Positions 55,630 to 64,000 of a stretch of DNA of 64,000 nt are shown in pieces (position 1 is the first letter of the stretch; every line of letters begins with the position of its first letter). The notes under the pieces are model-generated. The model ran no database searches and was not told where the DNA came from. It saw only the letters and a list, made by a program, of their open reading frames with translations. The translations under genes and the position numbers were made by a program. The stretch comes from Arthrobacter dokdonellae (GTDB lineage Bacteria; Actinomycetota; Actinomycetes; Actinomycetales; Micrococcaceae): positions 806,001 to 870,000 of the forward strand of contig NZ_CP029642.1 of the NCBI RefSeq assembly GCF_003268655.1, written 5' to 3'.

Positions 55630-55770
55630 ATGCCTGACAAACAAGCACACCACCACGAGCACAAGAAGCTGGACAAGGGCCACGCCATCAAGGCCAAGCG
55701 CGCCGAGAAGAAGGCACGCGGCGCCGCCGGCGAGAACGCCGACCCGGTGGCGCACATCAAGAAGCGCTAA
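55630..55770 (+). CDS. Small Lys/His-rich conserved-type protein
   Basis: A 46-residue, highly basic peptide: MPDKQAHHHEHKKLDKGH at the start, a Lys/Arg/Ala helix in the middle (IKAKRAEKKARG) and AHIKKR at the end. AAGGAG lies eight bases before the ATG, an excellent ribosome site. Composition suggests a nucleic-acid- or ribosome-associated protein, but that is inference. It is too short to be caught by length-filtered gene calling. Confidence 0.75.
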   Translation: MPDKQAHHHEHKKLDKGHAIKAKRAEKKARGAAGENADPVAHIKKR

Positions 55771-55778
55771 AACCGGCC

Positions 55779-55816
55779 GGTGGTCGAGCAGCGAGCTCTG
55801 CGAGCGCGTCGAGACC
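55779..55816. repeat. REP-like palindromic intergenic element
   Basis: GGTGGTCGAGCAGCGAGC and the following bases to GCGTCGAGACC match the general form of GGT(C)TCGAC...GTCGA(G)ACC palindromes common between genes in Micrococcales. It lies right before a truncated gene, in line with a rearrangement-prone site. Confidence 0.6.
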
Positions 55817-55905
55817 CGGACTGCCGCCCCGCACGGGCTGTCCATGCAACCGCATGGAATAGGCCGCCGCGGGGCGGCGTTGTGCGCAGCCTGGAATCCA
55901 CCGGC

Positions 55906-56345
55906 GTGAAGCGCATCGGCTTTCTTTCCTTTGGGCACTACGGCACCGGCCGCGGCTCGCAGACGTCGTCCGCCCGGGAGGCCCTGCACCAGGGGATTGA
56001 GCTGGCCGTCGCCGCCGAGGAGATCGGCATTGACGGCGCGTTCTTCCGCGTGCACCACTTCGCACGCCAGCAGGCGTCCCCGTTCCCGCTCATGGCCGCC
56101 ATCGCCGCCCGCACCAGCCGGATCGAAATCGGCACCGGCGTCATCGACATGCGTTATGAAAACCCCCTCTACCTGGCGGAGCAGGCGGCGGCCACGGACC
56201 TGATCAGCGACGGCCGGCTGCAGCTGGGCGTCAGCCGCGGCTCGCCCGAGCCGGCCCTCAACGGCGCGGCCGACTTCGGCTATTACCCGGAGGACGGCGA
56301 GACGGCGGCGGACATGGCCCGCCGGCACACGGCCCGGTTCCGCGA
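55906..56345 (+). pseudogene. Truncated LLM-class flavin-dependent oxidoreductase
   Basis: The N-terminal ~147 residues of a luciferase-like monooxygenase: VKRIGFLSFGHYGTGRG, then DGAFFRVHHFARQQASPFPL, IEIGTGVIDMRYENP and LQLGVSRGSPEPAL. Intact relatives are about 330-350 residues. Homology stops abruptly at about 56345 after ARRHTARFRDA, where YeiH-like sequence begins in another frame. The substrate barrel cannot form, so it is not expected to function. Confidence 0.8.
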
Positions 56346-56962
56346 CGCCTCTTGGCCACCGGATTCTCCATTTGCGGCGCATCGGCAATCGGTGCCATGA
56401 GCGGGGTTACCAAAACGGACCACCGCGACACGGTTGTCCCCATTGCGCTTGTCACCCTGTGCGGCACACTGGCCATCGGTGTGCTGCCGCTTCTGCAGGT
56501 CCCGCTGGGCCTGAACTCGGTGCAGTTTGGACATTGGGGGGCCAGTGTTCACGACGTCGGGCAGGTGGTTGCAACGGCCCAGACCGCCGGACCCGCAGCC
56601 CTGGCGGGGGCCTTGCTCATCAAGCTGACACGTGTGCTTATGCTGGCCCCAATGGTCAGCGGGGTGTCCTTGGCGAAGCGCTACGCGCACCGGCGCCGCC
56701 TGGCCGCTGCCGTCCGGGAAGCCGGCGTGGACCCGGCCGGTGATGTGGCCGTGGATTCAGGCGACTGAATCTGCTGCCGGCAGAGGCACTGGGCGTGGCG
56801 GCGACAGCCCAGGACCTGCTCCTCGCAGCTGCGCTGTTCGGACTCGGGGCATCTGTCCGCATCCGCTCTCTGATCAGCACCAGTGGTCGTGCCATCATCG
56901 CGGCGCTGCTGTCCTGGGCGCTGATCGCCGTGCTGGCCTACGTCGGAGTTCATTTTATCTAG
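56346..56962 (+). pseudogene. Truncated and frameshifted YeiH (UPF0324)-type transporter
   Basis: The C-terminal half of a putative sulfate-exporter-like membrane protein. Recognisable parts: LLATGFSICGASAIGAMSGV, GASVHDVGQVVATAQTAGP and LLIKLTRVLMLAPMV. Near 56768 the frame stops, and homology resumes in a second frame with NLLPAEALGVAATAQDLLLA and GLGASVRIRSLI, ending at VGVHFI. The N-terminal helices are absent because the sequence is joined to the oxidoreductase fragment, and a short internal piece is also missing. Confidence 0.82.
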
Positions 56963-57027
56963 GACCCGGCGCCGCCGGGAATAAACGGTCTCACATAACC
57001 ACACGGCCGCAGTACTTCCTCGCTGCT

Positions 57028-57981
57028 TCACCGGGTTGCCGTTCCACGAACACCTCGCACTCCAGCGAAAGCCAATTCCGCTTTTTGCAGGGATCTGTGG
57101 GGGTCTTGGCCGGTGGCTATCAAGACGATCCCCGGATATCTCGGCTCCGGGGCCCCGGCGTCCCGCGGACTCACGTCAACACGTCCTGAAGACAATTGCA
57201 CCTCATACCAATCTCCGCCGATGTCCTGCAATGTCCCCTTGGCCCGGATAAGGCGTTGAGCCTGCCCGGCCAGGATACTTGTCACGATCTTGACCGCGAC
57301 AGCCCCGGAAAATTCAAGTGTGGTGCTGGCATGCGCATCTACGTGATGGTCCGGCTCCGACGGCGTCCCGGCGCCCCGACACTGCCTCGTGGCATCAGCC
57401 GGGGCGAAGGCCAGGGCTGCGGCTGTTGACGGATCCAGGGGGTCTTGGACAATCAGCCGCGCGTGCGGGGCTGCTGCCTCGCACGCGCGGCCGGCCGCGG
57501 CAATCTCCCGTTCGGTGGTCAGATCCGTCTTGGTCACCAGAACCACCTCTGCCGCATGCATCTGACGTTGCACCGTGTCTCCGACATAGGGATCGCGCAG
57601 CAGCCGCATCACGGTGGTGGCATCCGCACACACTGCCACAACCCCCGGGGTGAACCCCGGATAGTCGCGCCAGTTGGCCAGTTCCCCGGGATTGCCCACG
57701 CCGCTGACCTCGCACAAGACGTTGTCCAGGTCCTCGCGTGCTGCCAGCGCAGACATGGTGCGGGCCACGTCATCATTGAGCTGGCAGCAAATGCACCCAT
57801 TGGTCAGCTCGATGGTGTCGCCGTCGGCGGAAGCAATCAGGTCGGCGTCGATGTTCACGCTACCGAAATCATTGACAACCACGGCGGTCCGGCCCGGAAG
57901 CACACCCTCGAGGAGGCGATTGACGAGCGTTGACTTGCCGGACCCCAGGTAGCCGCCGATGATTGACAAGCGTGCATTCAC
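57028..57981 (-). CDS. CobW/COG0523-type GTPase (putative metallochaperone)
   Basis: A 317-residue P-loop GTPase. Walker A is GGYLGSGKST (9-18), the family metal motif GCICCQL follows near 62-68, Walker B-like CEVSGVGNPGEL, and the guanine-specificity motif TKTD near 150. The C-terminal CobW_C region is present. COG0523 proteins deliver zinc or other metals to client enzymes. Start GTG 57981 overlaps the amidohydrolase stop by 4 bp, so the adjacent metal-dependent amidohydrolase is a likely client. Confidence 0.88.
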   Translation of the reverse strand: MNARLSIIGGYLGSGKSTLVNRLLEGVLPGRTAVVVNDFGSVNIDADLIASADGDTIELTNGCICCQLNDDVARTMSALAAREDLDNVLCEVSGVGNPGELANWRDYPGFTPGVVAVCADATTVMRLLRDPYVGDTVQRQMHAAEVVLVTKTDLTTEREIAAAGRACEAAAPHARLIVQDPLDPSTAAALAFAPADATRQCRGAGTPSEPDHHVDAHASTTLEFSGAVAVKIVTSILAGQAQRLIRAKGTLQDIGGDWYEVQLSSGRVDVSPRDAGAPEPRYPGIVLIATGQDPHRSLQKAELAFAGVRGVRGTATR

Positions 57982-59657
57982 CGCGCGCCGACTTCCACCT
58001 GGGCCCGGACGTTGCTGGCGTGGTGCGTTCCTCCCACGACGGTTCCCAGCACCCTGATGTTGCCCACTTCCTCGGCCGGAACCGCCAGCGGGTCCTCGGC
58101 CAATACCGCCATGTCGGCAAACTTTCCGGCTTCCAATGAGCCGACTTCATGATCCATTTTCAGCATGAAGGCACCTCCCAAGGTGATGGCCTCCAGTGCC
58201 TGCTGCACGCTGATGCGTTCTTCCTGACCCATGATGCGCCCGGAAACCGTCAGCCTGGTTGCCGCGTGCTTCACACTCTGCAGCGGGCCCAGGGGGGTCA
58301 CCGGTGTGTCCGAGTGAAGGGAGAACGGCACACCGTGACGCAAGGCGGTGGCGGTGGCGTTCATTCGTGCGGCGCGGTCCGGACCAACAGTGATGTCGAT
58401 GTGCTGGTCGCCCCAGGCCCAAATGTGGTTGGCAAAGATATTGGCGCAGGCGCCCAGGGCCGCCATCCGGCGGTACTGGGCGGCCGTGCTCATTTGCGAA
58501 TGGGTGCAGGTGTGTCGGTGGTCCGGTCGCGGGTACTTGGTGAGGATTGCCTCAAGCGTGTCCAGGAACAACTGGGTGGTTTGGTCCCCGTTGCAGTGCA
58601 CGTGCACCAGCAGTCCTGCCCGGTGGAAGGTCTCGAAGGCCTCCAGGAATTCCTCCGGGGTCACCGCCCAAATGCCATTGGGCTGGCCGTCCAGGTACCC
58701 TGGTTCCTGCAAACGTGCGGTGAAGCCCTGAATCGAGCCGTCCAACATGAGTTTGACATTGCCCAATTTCAACTTGTCAGTGGAGAGATCCCGCAGGCTG
58801 ACCAACCGTTCCGCGGCTTCGGGCAAGGATAATGTAACTTGCCCCACGCCGACTCCGAAGTGGAACACATTCAGCCGGGCCGGATAATCCCCGGCCACTG
58901 TTTGTTGGTAGAGTTCGACGCCGGCGTCCTGCATCAAGGTCATGGACCCCAGATCGGTCAGTGTGGTGGTGCCCGTGTTCACCCCGTCTTGGGCGAAGGC
59001 CCGCATGGCTGCAGCACTAATGCCCATCAGCCCGCTGCCCTGGGTCAGCTTCCCCACCAGCGCCATGGCGGCAAACTCTCGCAATTCTCCCGTGGGGTTG
59101 CCGGCCGCATCCTTGACCACGCCGCTGACATTGGTGCTCGCATCTATTCCGCAGAGGCGGAGGGCCGCGGAGTTCACTGAGCAGAGGTGCCCGCTGACGT
59201 GACTGATGTGGATGGGGCGGGTGGCCGACACCCGGTCAAGCTCCCTGACCGACAAACGCTGGCCCGTGAAATAGATCGGGTCAAGGCCCCAGGCGAGCAA
59301 CGGAACCCCGGGGTCCTCCAGCCGCTTCTCGGCCTCAATCAACCGATCGACAACATCATCCAGCGTCAGGCACCCGGGCCAGCGCCGGCCTTGCGGATCG
59401 GTACGATCGACCAGGCCCACGTAGGTATTGGCCCATACTGCGCCGGATCCCGCGTGGCTATGTGCCTCGATGAAGCCGGGCAACAGCACGTTGTCGGCAT
59501 AACGTTCGTCGAGCACAGCCCCGGGATACGCCATGAGTTCCTTGAGGCTTCCCACTGCACGGATTCGATCCCCGCGCACGGCCACGGCTTCGGCCGTGGG
59601 ACGTGCTGGATCCATGGTGCGGACAACGCGGGCGGGGTAGACGATGATGTTTTCCAT
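57978..59657 (-). CDS. YtcJ-like amidohydrolase
   Basis: A 559-residue metal-dependent hydrolase of the imidazolone/N-substituted formamide deformylase-like (YtcJ) group. The metal-binding HSH is in LPGFIEAHSHAG (about 62-73), later ligands are in LLVHVHCNGDQT and FSLHSDTPVTPLGP, and the C-terminal composite domain closes with GSLEAGKFADMAVL. Substrate is unknown. It sits between an MFS transporter gene upstream and a CobW-type GTPase downstream, all minus strand. Confidence 0.88.
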   Translation of the reverse strand: MENIIVYPARVVRTMDPARPTAEAVAVRGDRIRAVGSLKELMAYPGAVLDERYADNVLLPGFIEAHSHAGSGAVWANTYVGLVDRTDPQGRRWPGCLTLDDVVDRLIEAEKRLEDPGVPLLAWGLDPIYFTGQRLSVRELDRVSATRPIHISHVSGHLCSVNSAALRLCGIDASTNVSGVVKDAAGNPTGELREFAAMALVGKLTQGSGLMGISAAAMRAFAQDGVNTGTTTLTDLGSMTLMQDAGVELYQQTVAGDYPARLNVFHFGVGVGQVTLSLPEAAERLVSLRDLSTDKLKLGNVKLMLDGSIQGFTARLQEPGYLDGQPNGIWAVTPEEFLEAFETFHRAGLLVHVHCNGDQTTQLFLDTLEAILTKYPRPDHRHTCTHSQMSTAAQYRRMAALGACANIFANHIWAWGDQHIDITVGPDRAARMNATATALRHGVPFSLHSDTPVTPLGPLQSVKHAATRLTVSGRIMGQEERISVQQALEAITLGGAFMLKMDHEVGSLEAGKFADMAVLAEDPLAVPAEEVGNIRVLGTVVGGTHHASNVRAQVEVGAR

Positions 59658-59798
59658 GAAGACTGGCCTTTCGATGGTGGCATTGAAACTGGGCTTGCTT
59701 GCGACAAACGCTCTTGCCGGGCCGGAGACGAGTTCCGGGCCGGCGAACGCTCTATTGGGTGGATGCCGTGGATTCAGGGGCGACTGATTGCCGTGCCA

Positions 59799-61289
59799 TC
59801 AACTCACCTCCAACACTCTCGCGGTCACGTTCTCCAGGGGCGCCGGTGTCTGGTCGGTTTCGGAGGCCGTGTGCTCAGGATGCCTGCTCGGTACGAACAT
59901 CAGGGCCATGACGCTGATCGCCAGAGCGCCGATACCGACGCCCCATACGGTTTGGTAGGCACCCAGCGCGGCACCCAACCCAGGTCGAATCGTCGCGGCC
60001 AAGATGACTCCGAACACGGCCCCGCCAACCGCACCGCCAAGGGTCTTGAGTGAGTTGTAGATGCCTGTGGCGATTCCTGTCTGGTCCCGTGGCGAGAGTT
60101 CGGCAACCATGGACGGAAGGGCCCCGAGGATCATGCCAAAGCCCAGACCGTTCAATCCCTGGTTGACCATGAATATGGCAAAGCTTGCGTGAAAGAAGAT
60201 CAACAGCAAGTTGGCGGCCATCGCCATGCAGGCGCCCAAAATCAATACGCCACGAATCCCGATTCCCCGGGCCACATAAGCGAAAATCGCTGCGCCGACA
60301 CACGCCACCAGGGTGAGAGCGGCGGAAATGAGTGAGATTCTGCCCGGTTCCAGGCCAAAGCCGAATCCCGACCGGTCCGGACGCGTTGCCAAGAAGGTGG
60401 TGGTGACGGTCTGCGTTCCGAGAAGTACGGTTCCCAACATGAATGAGGACAAATATGGCGGCCACATGGCCCGAGAACCCACCAACCGAAGGTTGATCGC
60501 CGGATGCTCACGGCGCAATTCCCAGGCAATCCACAAGCCCAAGACCATCAGGCTAATTGCCAGGGGGGCCAGCACCTGAACAGATCCAAATCCGTTCTTC
60601 TGGATTCCGCTCAGGCCAACGAGCAACAGGATCATGAAAATGCCCAAACCGATGAAACCAACCAAATCGATCTTCGACTTCGCCCTGACCGAGGACTCCG
60701 GCACGAGGAAGACGACGACCACGGCGCACAGCGCGGTCACAACGGCCGGTGCAAGAAGCACCACGGTGAAATTCAGGTGCAGGGACGAGAGCGCCCCGGC
60801 GGCAAGCATACCCAGCAGGCTGCCAATGGTCAGGGATGAGATCAGCAACCCCACGGATTTACGTGCCTGGTCGCCGCTGATCTTGTCATGGATCAAGGCG
60901 ATCTCCAGCGGCAGCCACACGGAGAGCGGGCCGGTGAGCGCACGCCCGATGAGCACCAGTGAATAGTTTTGTGAGAACGCCACGAAACAAACCCCCAGCA
61001 GCACCAAGAACACCGCAATTCTCAGGATTCGTCGGTGGCCAAACATGTCTCCGAGCTTGGCCAGGATGGGAATGCTGACTGCCGAAGACAAAGTCCAGAC
61101 CGAAATGAACCACGTGATGTCCGCATCATTGATTCCCCAGCGCACGGTCATGGTTCCAAAGAGCGGTATGTAGAACCCCTGCACAAATCCACTCGTCAGT
61201 TCGACGAAGATGAGAAACCCGACAACAGCCTTCATGGTGAGTGCGCCGGTCTCTGGAACGGATCGGGGCACAGCAGTATTACCTGACAT
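59799..61289 (-). CDS. MFS transporter (DHA2-like, 14-helix type)
   Basis: A 496-residue transporter. It opens with AVVGFLIFVELTSGFVQGFY, has motif A-like AKLGDMFGHRRILRIAVF and VWTLSSAVSIPILAKL, and motif C-like segments later. About 14 hydrophobic segments suggest the DHA2 group. Start ATG 61289 follows AGGAG by six bases. It is first in the set with the amidohydrolase 141 bp downstream; a putative operator lies about 80 bp upstream. It probably imports the amidohydrolase substrate or exports its product. Confidence 0.88.
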   Translation of the reverse strand: MSGNTAVPRSVPETGALTMKAVVGFLIFVELTSGFVQGFYIPLFGTMTVRWGINDADITWFISVWTLSSAVSIPILAKLGDMFGHRRILRIAVFLVLLGVCFVAFSQNYSLVLIGRALTGPLSVWLPLEIALIHDKISGDQARKSVGLLISSLTIGSLLGMLAAGALSSLHLNFTVVLLAPAVVTALCAVVVVFLVPESSVRAKSKIDLVGFIGLGIFMILLLVGLSGIQKNGFGSVQVLAPLAISLMVLGLWIAWELRREHPAINLRLVGSRAMWPPYLSSFMLGTVLLGTQTVTTTFLATRPDRSGFGFGLEPGRISLISAALTLVACVGAAIFAYVARGIGIRGVLILGACMAMAANLLLIFFHASFAIFMVNQGLNGLGFGMILGALPSMVAELSPRDQTGIATGIYNSLKTLGGAVGGAVFGVILAATIRPGLGAALGAYQTVWGVGIGALAISVMALMFVPSRHPEHTASETDQTPAPLENVTARVLEVS

Positions 61290-61369
61290 ATGGCTCTCCT
61301 AAGATCATCGTTGGCTACGATTTCTTCCGGGCCGTGCCCCACTCCGTCATCTATCCCATCGGCGGGTGC

Positions 61370-61385
61370 AGTTGCGTGTGCAACT
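61370..61385. promoter_or_regulatory. Palindrome upstream of the MFS/amidohydrolase/CobW operon
   Basis: AGTTGC-GTGT-GCAACT is a perfect 6-bp inverted repeat, about 80 bp before the MFS start. A second perfect palindrome, TGGTGGTACCACCA, is at 61502-61515. Both lie in the 379-bp gap 61290-61668, in which I see no protein gene. Confidence 0.5.
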
Positions 61386-61597
61386 ACCCGATAGAAAGAA
61401 CCCTTGACAGGCTTTACCCGGTCAAACAATTTCTCAAACTTGTGACATGGGCCACTCTGCCCGAGTTTATCCGGGCGTGACAGGTCCAGTTTGTCGTGAA
61501 CTGGTGGTACCACCACCATGCCCCATGGCAGTCGGCGGTGCATTGCCGGCGACGATCCCCGAGTGCCAAGGGGCCGTCAGGGCCGGCGACTGGCGCA

Positions 61598-61631
61598 GGC
61601 CCCGGCCTGCGAAACACACGGGGCCTTTTTC
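61598..61631 (+). terminator. Terminator-like hairpin on the plus strand with no obvious upstream gene
   Basis: GGCCCCG (61598-61604) pairs with CGGGGCC (61619-61625) and is followed directly by TTTTTC. On the plus strand this is a good Rho-independent terminator, although both neighbouring genes are on the minus strand. Confidence 0.45.
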
Positions 61632-61668
61632 TTGACCCGGCCGCCTACGCCCACCTCGGCCTCCGGCG

Positions 61669-64000
61669 TCAGCCCCGCGCCTCCGCAAACCGTGGCGCCA
61701 TGGATTCCATCTGCTCCATGACCAGCTTGATGGCCTCGGGCTGCTTGTCCGGCGGGTAGCCGTTGCGGACCAGAAGCCGCTTGATGGAGGACCGCAGCTT
61801 GGCGCGGACGTCGTCGCGCACGGTCCAGTCGGTGCGGATGTCGCGGCGCATGACGCCCACCAGCTGGCGGGCGATTTCCGCCAGCACCCCCGTGCCCATG
61901 ACGTCGACGGCGGATTCGTTCTCTGAGACGGCATCGTAGTAGGCCAGCTCGTCCCGGTCCAGGGGCGGGTCGAAGGACTTGCCCCTGTCGCCTTCCTTGG
62001 CGATTTCCTGCGCCATCGCCACCAGCTCCGCAATAACCTCGGCGGACGTGAGCTGCTGGTTCGTGTACTTGCGCATCAGTTCGGTGATGCGTTCGGAGAA
62101 GGCACGCTGGCGCACAATGTTGTTCCGCGTGGTCGCCACCGACTCCTCGGACACCAGCTTCCGCAGCGCCTCGATGGCCAGCTGGGGGTTCCGGGCGCCC
62201 TTCGTCTTGGCGATGAACTCGGGGGTGAGGTCGTCCAGCGACGGCTTGGGCATGCCGGCCGCCGAGTAGATGTCCAGCACCTCGCCCGACTGCGTCGCCC
62301 CCGCGATCAGCTCGCCCAGCAGCCGCTGGATGTCCTCGGGGATGGGCTCGCCCGAGGCCTGCCGGTCGGCGGCATCGTACTTGGCCATCCACACGCGGAT
62401 CTCCTCGTACATCTGCACCTCGGGCCGCAGCTGGGCGAGGGCGGCCGAGCCCGAGCACAGGGCCCAGGCCCGCGAGAGCTGACCACTGTAGCGGCGGTAC
62501 CTGGCGGCCAGGGTTTCCTCCCCGTCCGACGGCGCGTTCCCCGGTGTTGCCGGGCTGCGCAGGTAGGCGGTGGCCCCGGTGGCGGCGTTGATCCAGGCCT
62601 TCGGGCCACCCCTGTTCAGCACGGACTTCCAGTCGTAGCCGGCCAGCAGCTGCCCGAGGGTCCCCAGCAGGGTGACGGTCATGGCGATGGCCTCGTCCAC
62701 GTTCCTGCCCACCGGCTTGTTCGCCTGGTCGGACTGCGTGTATTCGCCCAGCGCCTTGGCGAGGTTGTCGGCCAGCGGCGCGTAGGCCACCAGCAGCCCG
62801 TCCTCCTTGCCGCGGAAGGTGCGGTTCACCCGGGCCAGGGTCTGCATGAGCAGCGCGCCCTTCAGCGGCCGGTCCAGGTACAGGGTGTGCAGCGGCGGGG
62901 CGTCAAAGCCGGTGAGCATCATGTCCTTGACGATCACCAGTTCCAGCTCGTCGTCGGGGTTCTTGAGCCTGGCCTTGATGGCGGCGTTCAGCGAATCGCG
63001 CCGCACATGAAGGGACACCGGGGGCGTGTCCGTCGCGTCGCCGGAGTAGACCACCTTGATCCTGCCGGCGTCGAGCTCGTCGGAGTGCCAGCCGGGCCGC
63101 AGTTCCACGATCGCCGCATACAGCCTGGCGCAGATCTCCCGGGTGCCGGCCACGATCATGGCCTTGCCGGGCCCCTCGATGAACTTGTGCATGACGGCCC
63201 GGCGGCCCTCCCAGTGCGCCACCAGGTCCCCGGCCAGGGCGGCGATGCGCTCCGGCGCGCCGTACACGGCGTTGACGACGGCGACGCTCGCCTCGATGCG
63301 GGCGCGTTCGGTCATGTCCAGGCCCACGGTCGCGTCGTCGGCCGCGGCGTCCAGCTGCTCCTCGGTCACGGACCCGGCCAGCCCCACCTTGATCAGGCGC
63401 GGCTCGAAGTAGACGGGCACGGTGGCGCCGTCGTCCACGGCCCGGGTCAGGTCGTAGATGTCGATGTAGTCGCCAAAGACGTCGCGGGTGTTGCGGTCCT
63501 CGAAGGAGATCGGCGTGCCGGTGAAGGCGATGAGTGTTGCGTGCGGCAGGGCGTCGCGCAGGTGCCGGGCGTAGCCGTCCAGGTCGTCGTAGTGGCTGCG
63601 GTGGGCCTCGTCCACCACCACGATGATGTTCCGCCGGTCGCTGAGGAGCGGGTGGTCCGTGCCGGCCTCCTTCTCGGCCTGGCTGCGGCCAAACTTCTGC
63701 AGGGTGGTGAAGTAGATGCCGCCGGTGGTGCGGTTGCTCAGCTCATCGCGAAGTTCCGAGCGGCGCCGGACCTGGCGCGGCTTCTCGGGCAGCAGCTGGC
63801 TTTGCGCGAACGTCTCGTACAGCTGGCCGTCGAGTTCGTTGCGGTCCGTGATGACCACCACCGTCGGGTTTTTCAGCCGCGGGTGGCGGATCACGCGGTT
63901 GGTGTACAGCTCCATTTCCATGGACTTGCCAGATCCCTGGGTGTGCCAGACGACGCCGGCCTTCCCGTTGGATTCGACCGCCTGGACCGTGTTTCCCACT
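61669..64000 (-). CDS. hsdR: Type I restriction enzyme R subunit HsdR (N-terminus outside the window)
   Basis: 777 codons of the motor/C-terminal part of HsdR. The visible part begins [20 protein letters not shown] with helicase motif I QGSGKS, then motif Ia [12 protein letters not shown], motif [15 protein letters not shown], motif III FTGTP and motif [14 protein letters not shown]. The C-terminal helical domain that contacts the methylase ends at the stop. The PD-(D/E)XK nuclease domain would be in the missing N-terminal part. No hsdM or hsdS is in the window; they may lie upstream, beyond the right edge. All motor motifs are intact. Confidence 0.93.
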   Translation of the reverse strand, partial: VGNTVQAVESNGKAGVVWHTQGSGKSMEMELYTNRVIRHPRLKNPTVVVITDRNELDGQLYETFAQSQLLPEKPRQVRRRSELRDELSNRTTGGIYFTTLQKFGRSQAEKEAGTDHPLLSDRRNIIVVVDEAHRSHYDDLDGYARHLRDALPHATLIAFTGTPISFEDRNTRDVFGDYIDIYDLTRAVDDGATVPVYFEPRLIKVGLAGSVTEEQLDAAADDATVGLDMTERARIEASVAVVNAVYGAPERIAALAGDLVAHWEGRRAVMHKFIEGPGKAMIVAGTREICARLYAAIVELRPGWHSDELDAGRIKVVYSGDATDTPPVSLHVRRDSLNAAIKARLKNPDDELELVIVKDMMLTGFDAPPLHTLYLDRPLKGALLMQTLARVNRTFRGKEDGLLVAYAPLADNLAKALGEYTQSDQANKPVGRNVDEAIAMTVTLLGTLGQLLAGYDWKSVLNRGGPKAWINAATGATAYLRSPATPGNAPSDGEETLAARYRRYSGQLSRAWALCSGSAALAQLRPEVQMYEEIRVWMAKYDAADRQASGEPIPEDIQRLLGELIAGATQSGEVLDIYSAAGMPKPSLDDLTPEFIAKTKGARNPQLAIEALRKLVSEESVATTRNNIVRQRAFSERITELMRKYTNQQLTSAEVIAELVAMAQEIAKEGDRGKSFDPPLDRDELAYYDAVSENESAVDVMGTGVLAEIARQLVGVMRRDIRTDWTVRDDVRAKLRSSIKRLLVRNGYPPDKQPEAIKLVMEQMESMAPRFAEARG

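Noticed and set aside
61241..61480. A 79-codon plus-strand gene upstream of the MFS start
   Set aside because: It overlaps the MFS start region, has no ribosome site and no family-like sequence.

Overview
The window is high-GC DNA with dense gene packing, many GTG/TTG starts, 4-bp ATGA/GTGA overlaps and actinobacterial marker order (recR, dnaX, small SRP RNA, tRNA-Ser). Gene content (kynureninase, actinobacterial RNase J, UPF0158, LytR_C-domain protein) points to a soil actinobacterium of the Micrococcaceae, most likely Arthrobacter or a close relative. This is inferred from protein character only; no rRNA gene is present.

Layout. 1-5000: the 5' part of recR, dnaX and the SRP RNA on the minus strand, then a small membrane protein and tRNA-Ser(GGA) with a clear terminator. 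5000-18400: metabolic genes (D-threonine aldolase/D-serine dehydratase-like enzyme, glutathione peroxidase, HAD hydrolase, kynureninase, transporters), a HipBA-type pair whose HipA has Asn at the catalytic Asp position, and a nitrilase-permease-nitrilase group with a divergent GntR regulator and an obvious palindromic operator. 18379-25016: a complete four-gene Wadjet type I anti-plasmid system (jetA-jetB-jetC-jetD, minus strand, every junction overlapping). 25176-28868: two PIN-domain toxin-antitoxin pairs flanking a GlcD-like flavoprotein and an OsmC protein. 28958-30844: a pRiA4b ORF-3 domain protein. 30850-32520: a decay zone with relics of an M20 amidohydrolase and a PhoX-like phosphatase.

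32526-40489: a long inverted repeat and paired 13-bp direct repeats precede a six-gene, same-strand set: iron/organic-acid-type ABC importer (lipoprotein, fused permease, ATPase), an MFS transporter and a CitA/CitB-like two-component system that probably senses the imported compound. 40626-43562: an unusual 978-residue polytopic membrane protein carrying serine-hydrolase motifs at its two ends. It lies between two imperfect ~37-bp copies of the 3' end of the response-regulator gene, as if inserted there. 43846-50575: RNase J, UPF0158, a DoxX-like protein under a perfect 25-bp palindrome, an ABC-F ATPase, and a GntR/ACC-deaminase divergent pair with its own palindromic operator.

50650-55507: a SorC-type regulator and an asymmetric heterodimeric ABC exporter whose first subunit has lost its Walker A motif. 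55630-56962: a 46-residue Lys-rich protein, a REP-like palindrome, and a junction where a truncated luciferase-like oxidoreductase is fused to a truncated YeiH-type transporter. 57028-61289: an MFS transporter, a YtcJ-like amidohydrolase and a COG0523 (CobW-type) GTPase, a plausible uptake/hydrolysis/metal-delivery unit. The window ends inside hsdR of a type I restriction system.

Taken together, HipBA, Wadjet, two PIN modules, HsdR and several gene relics mark this as a chromosome segment with repeated gain and loss of accessory DNA between housekeeping genes. All statements come from reading the sequence; no database search was run.
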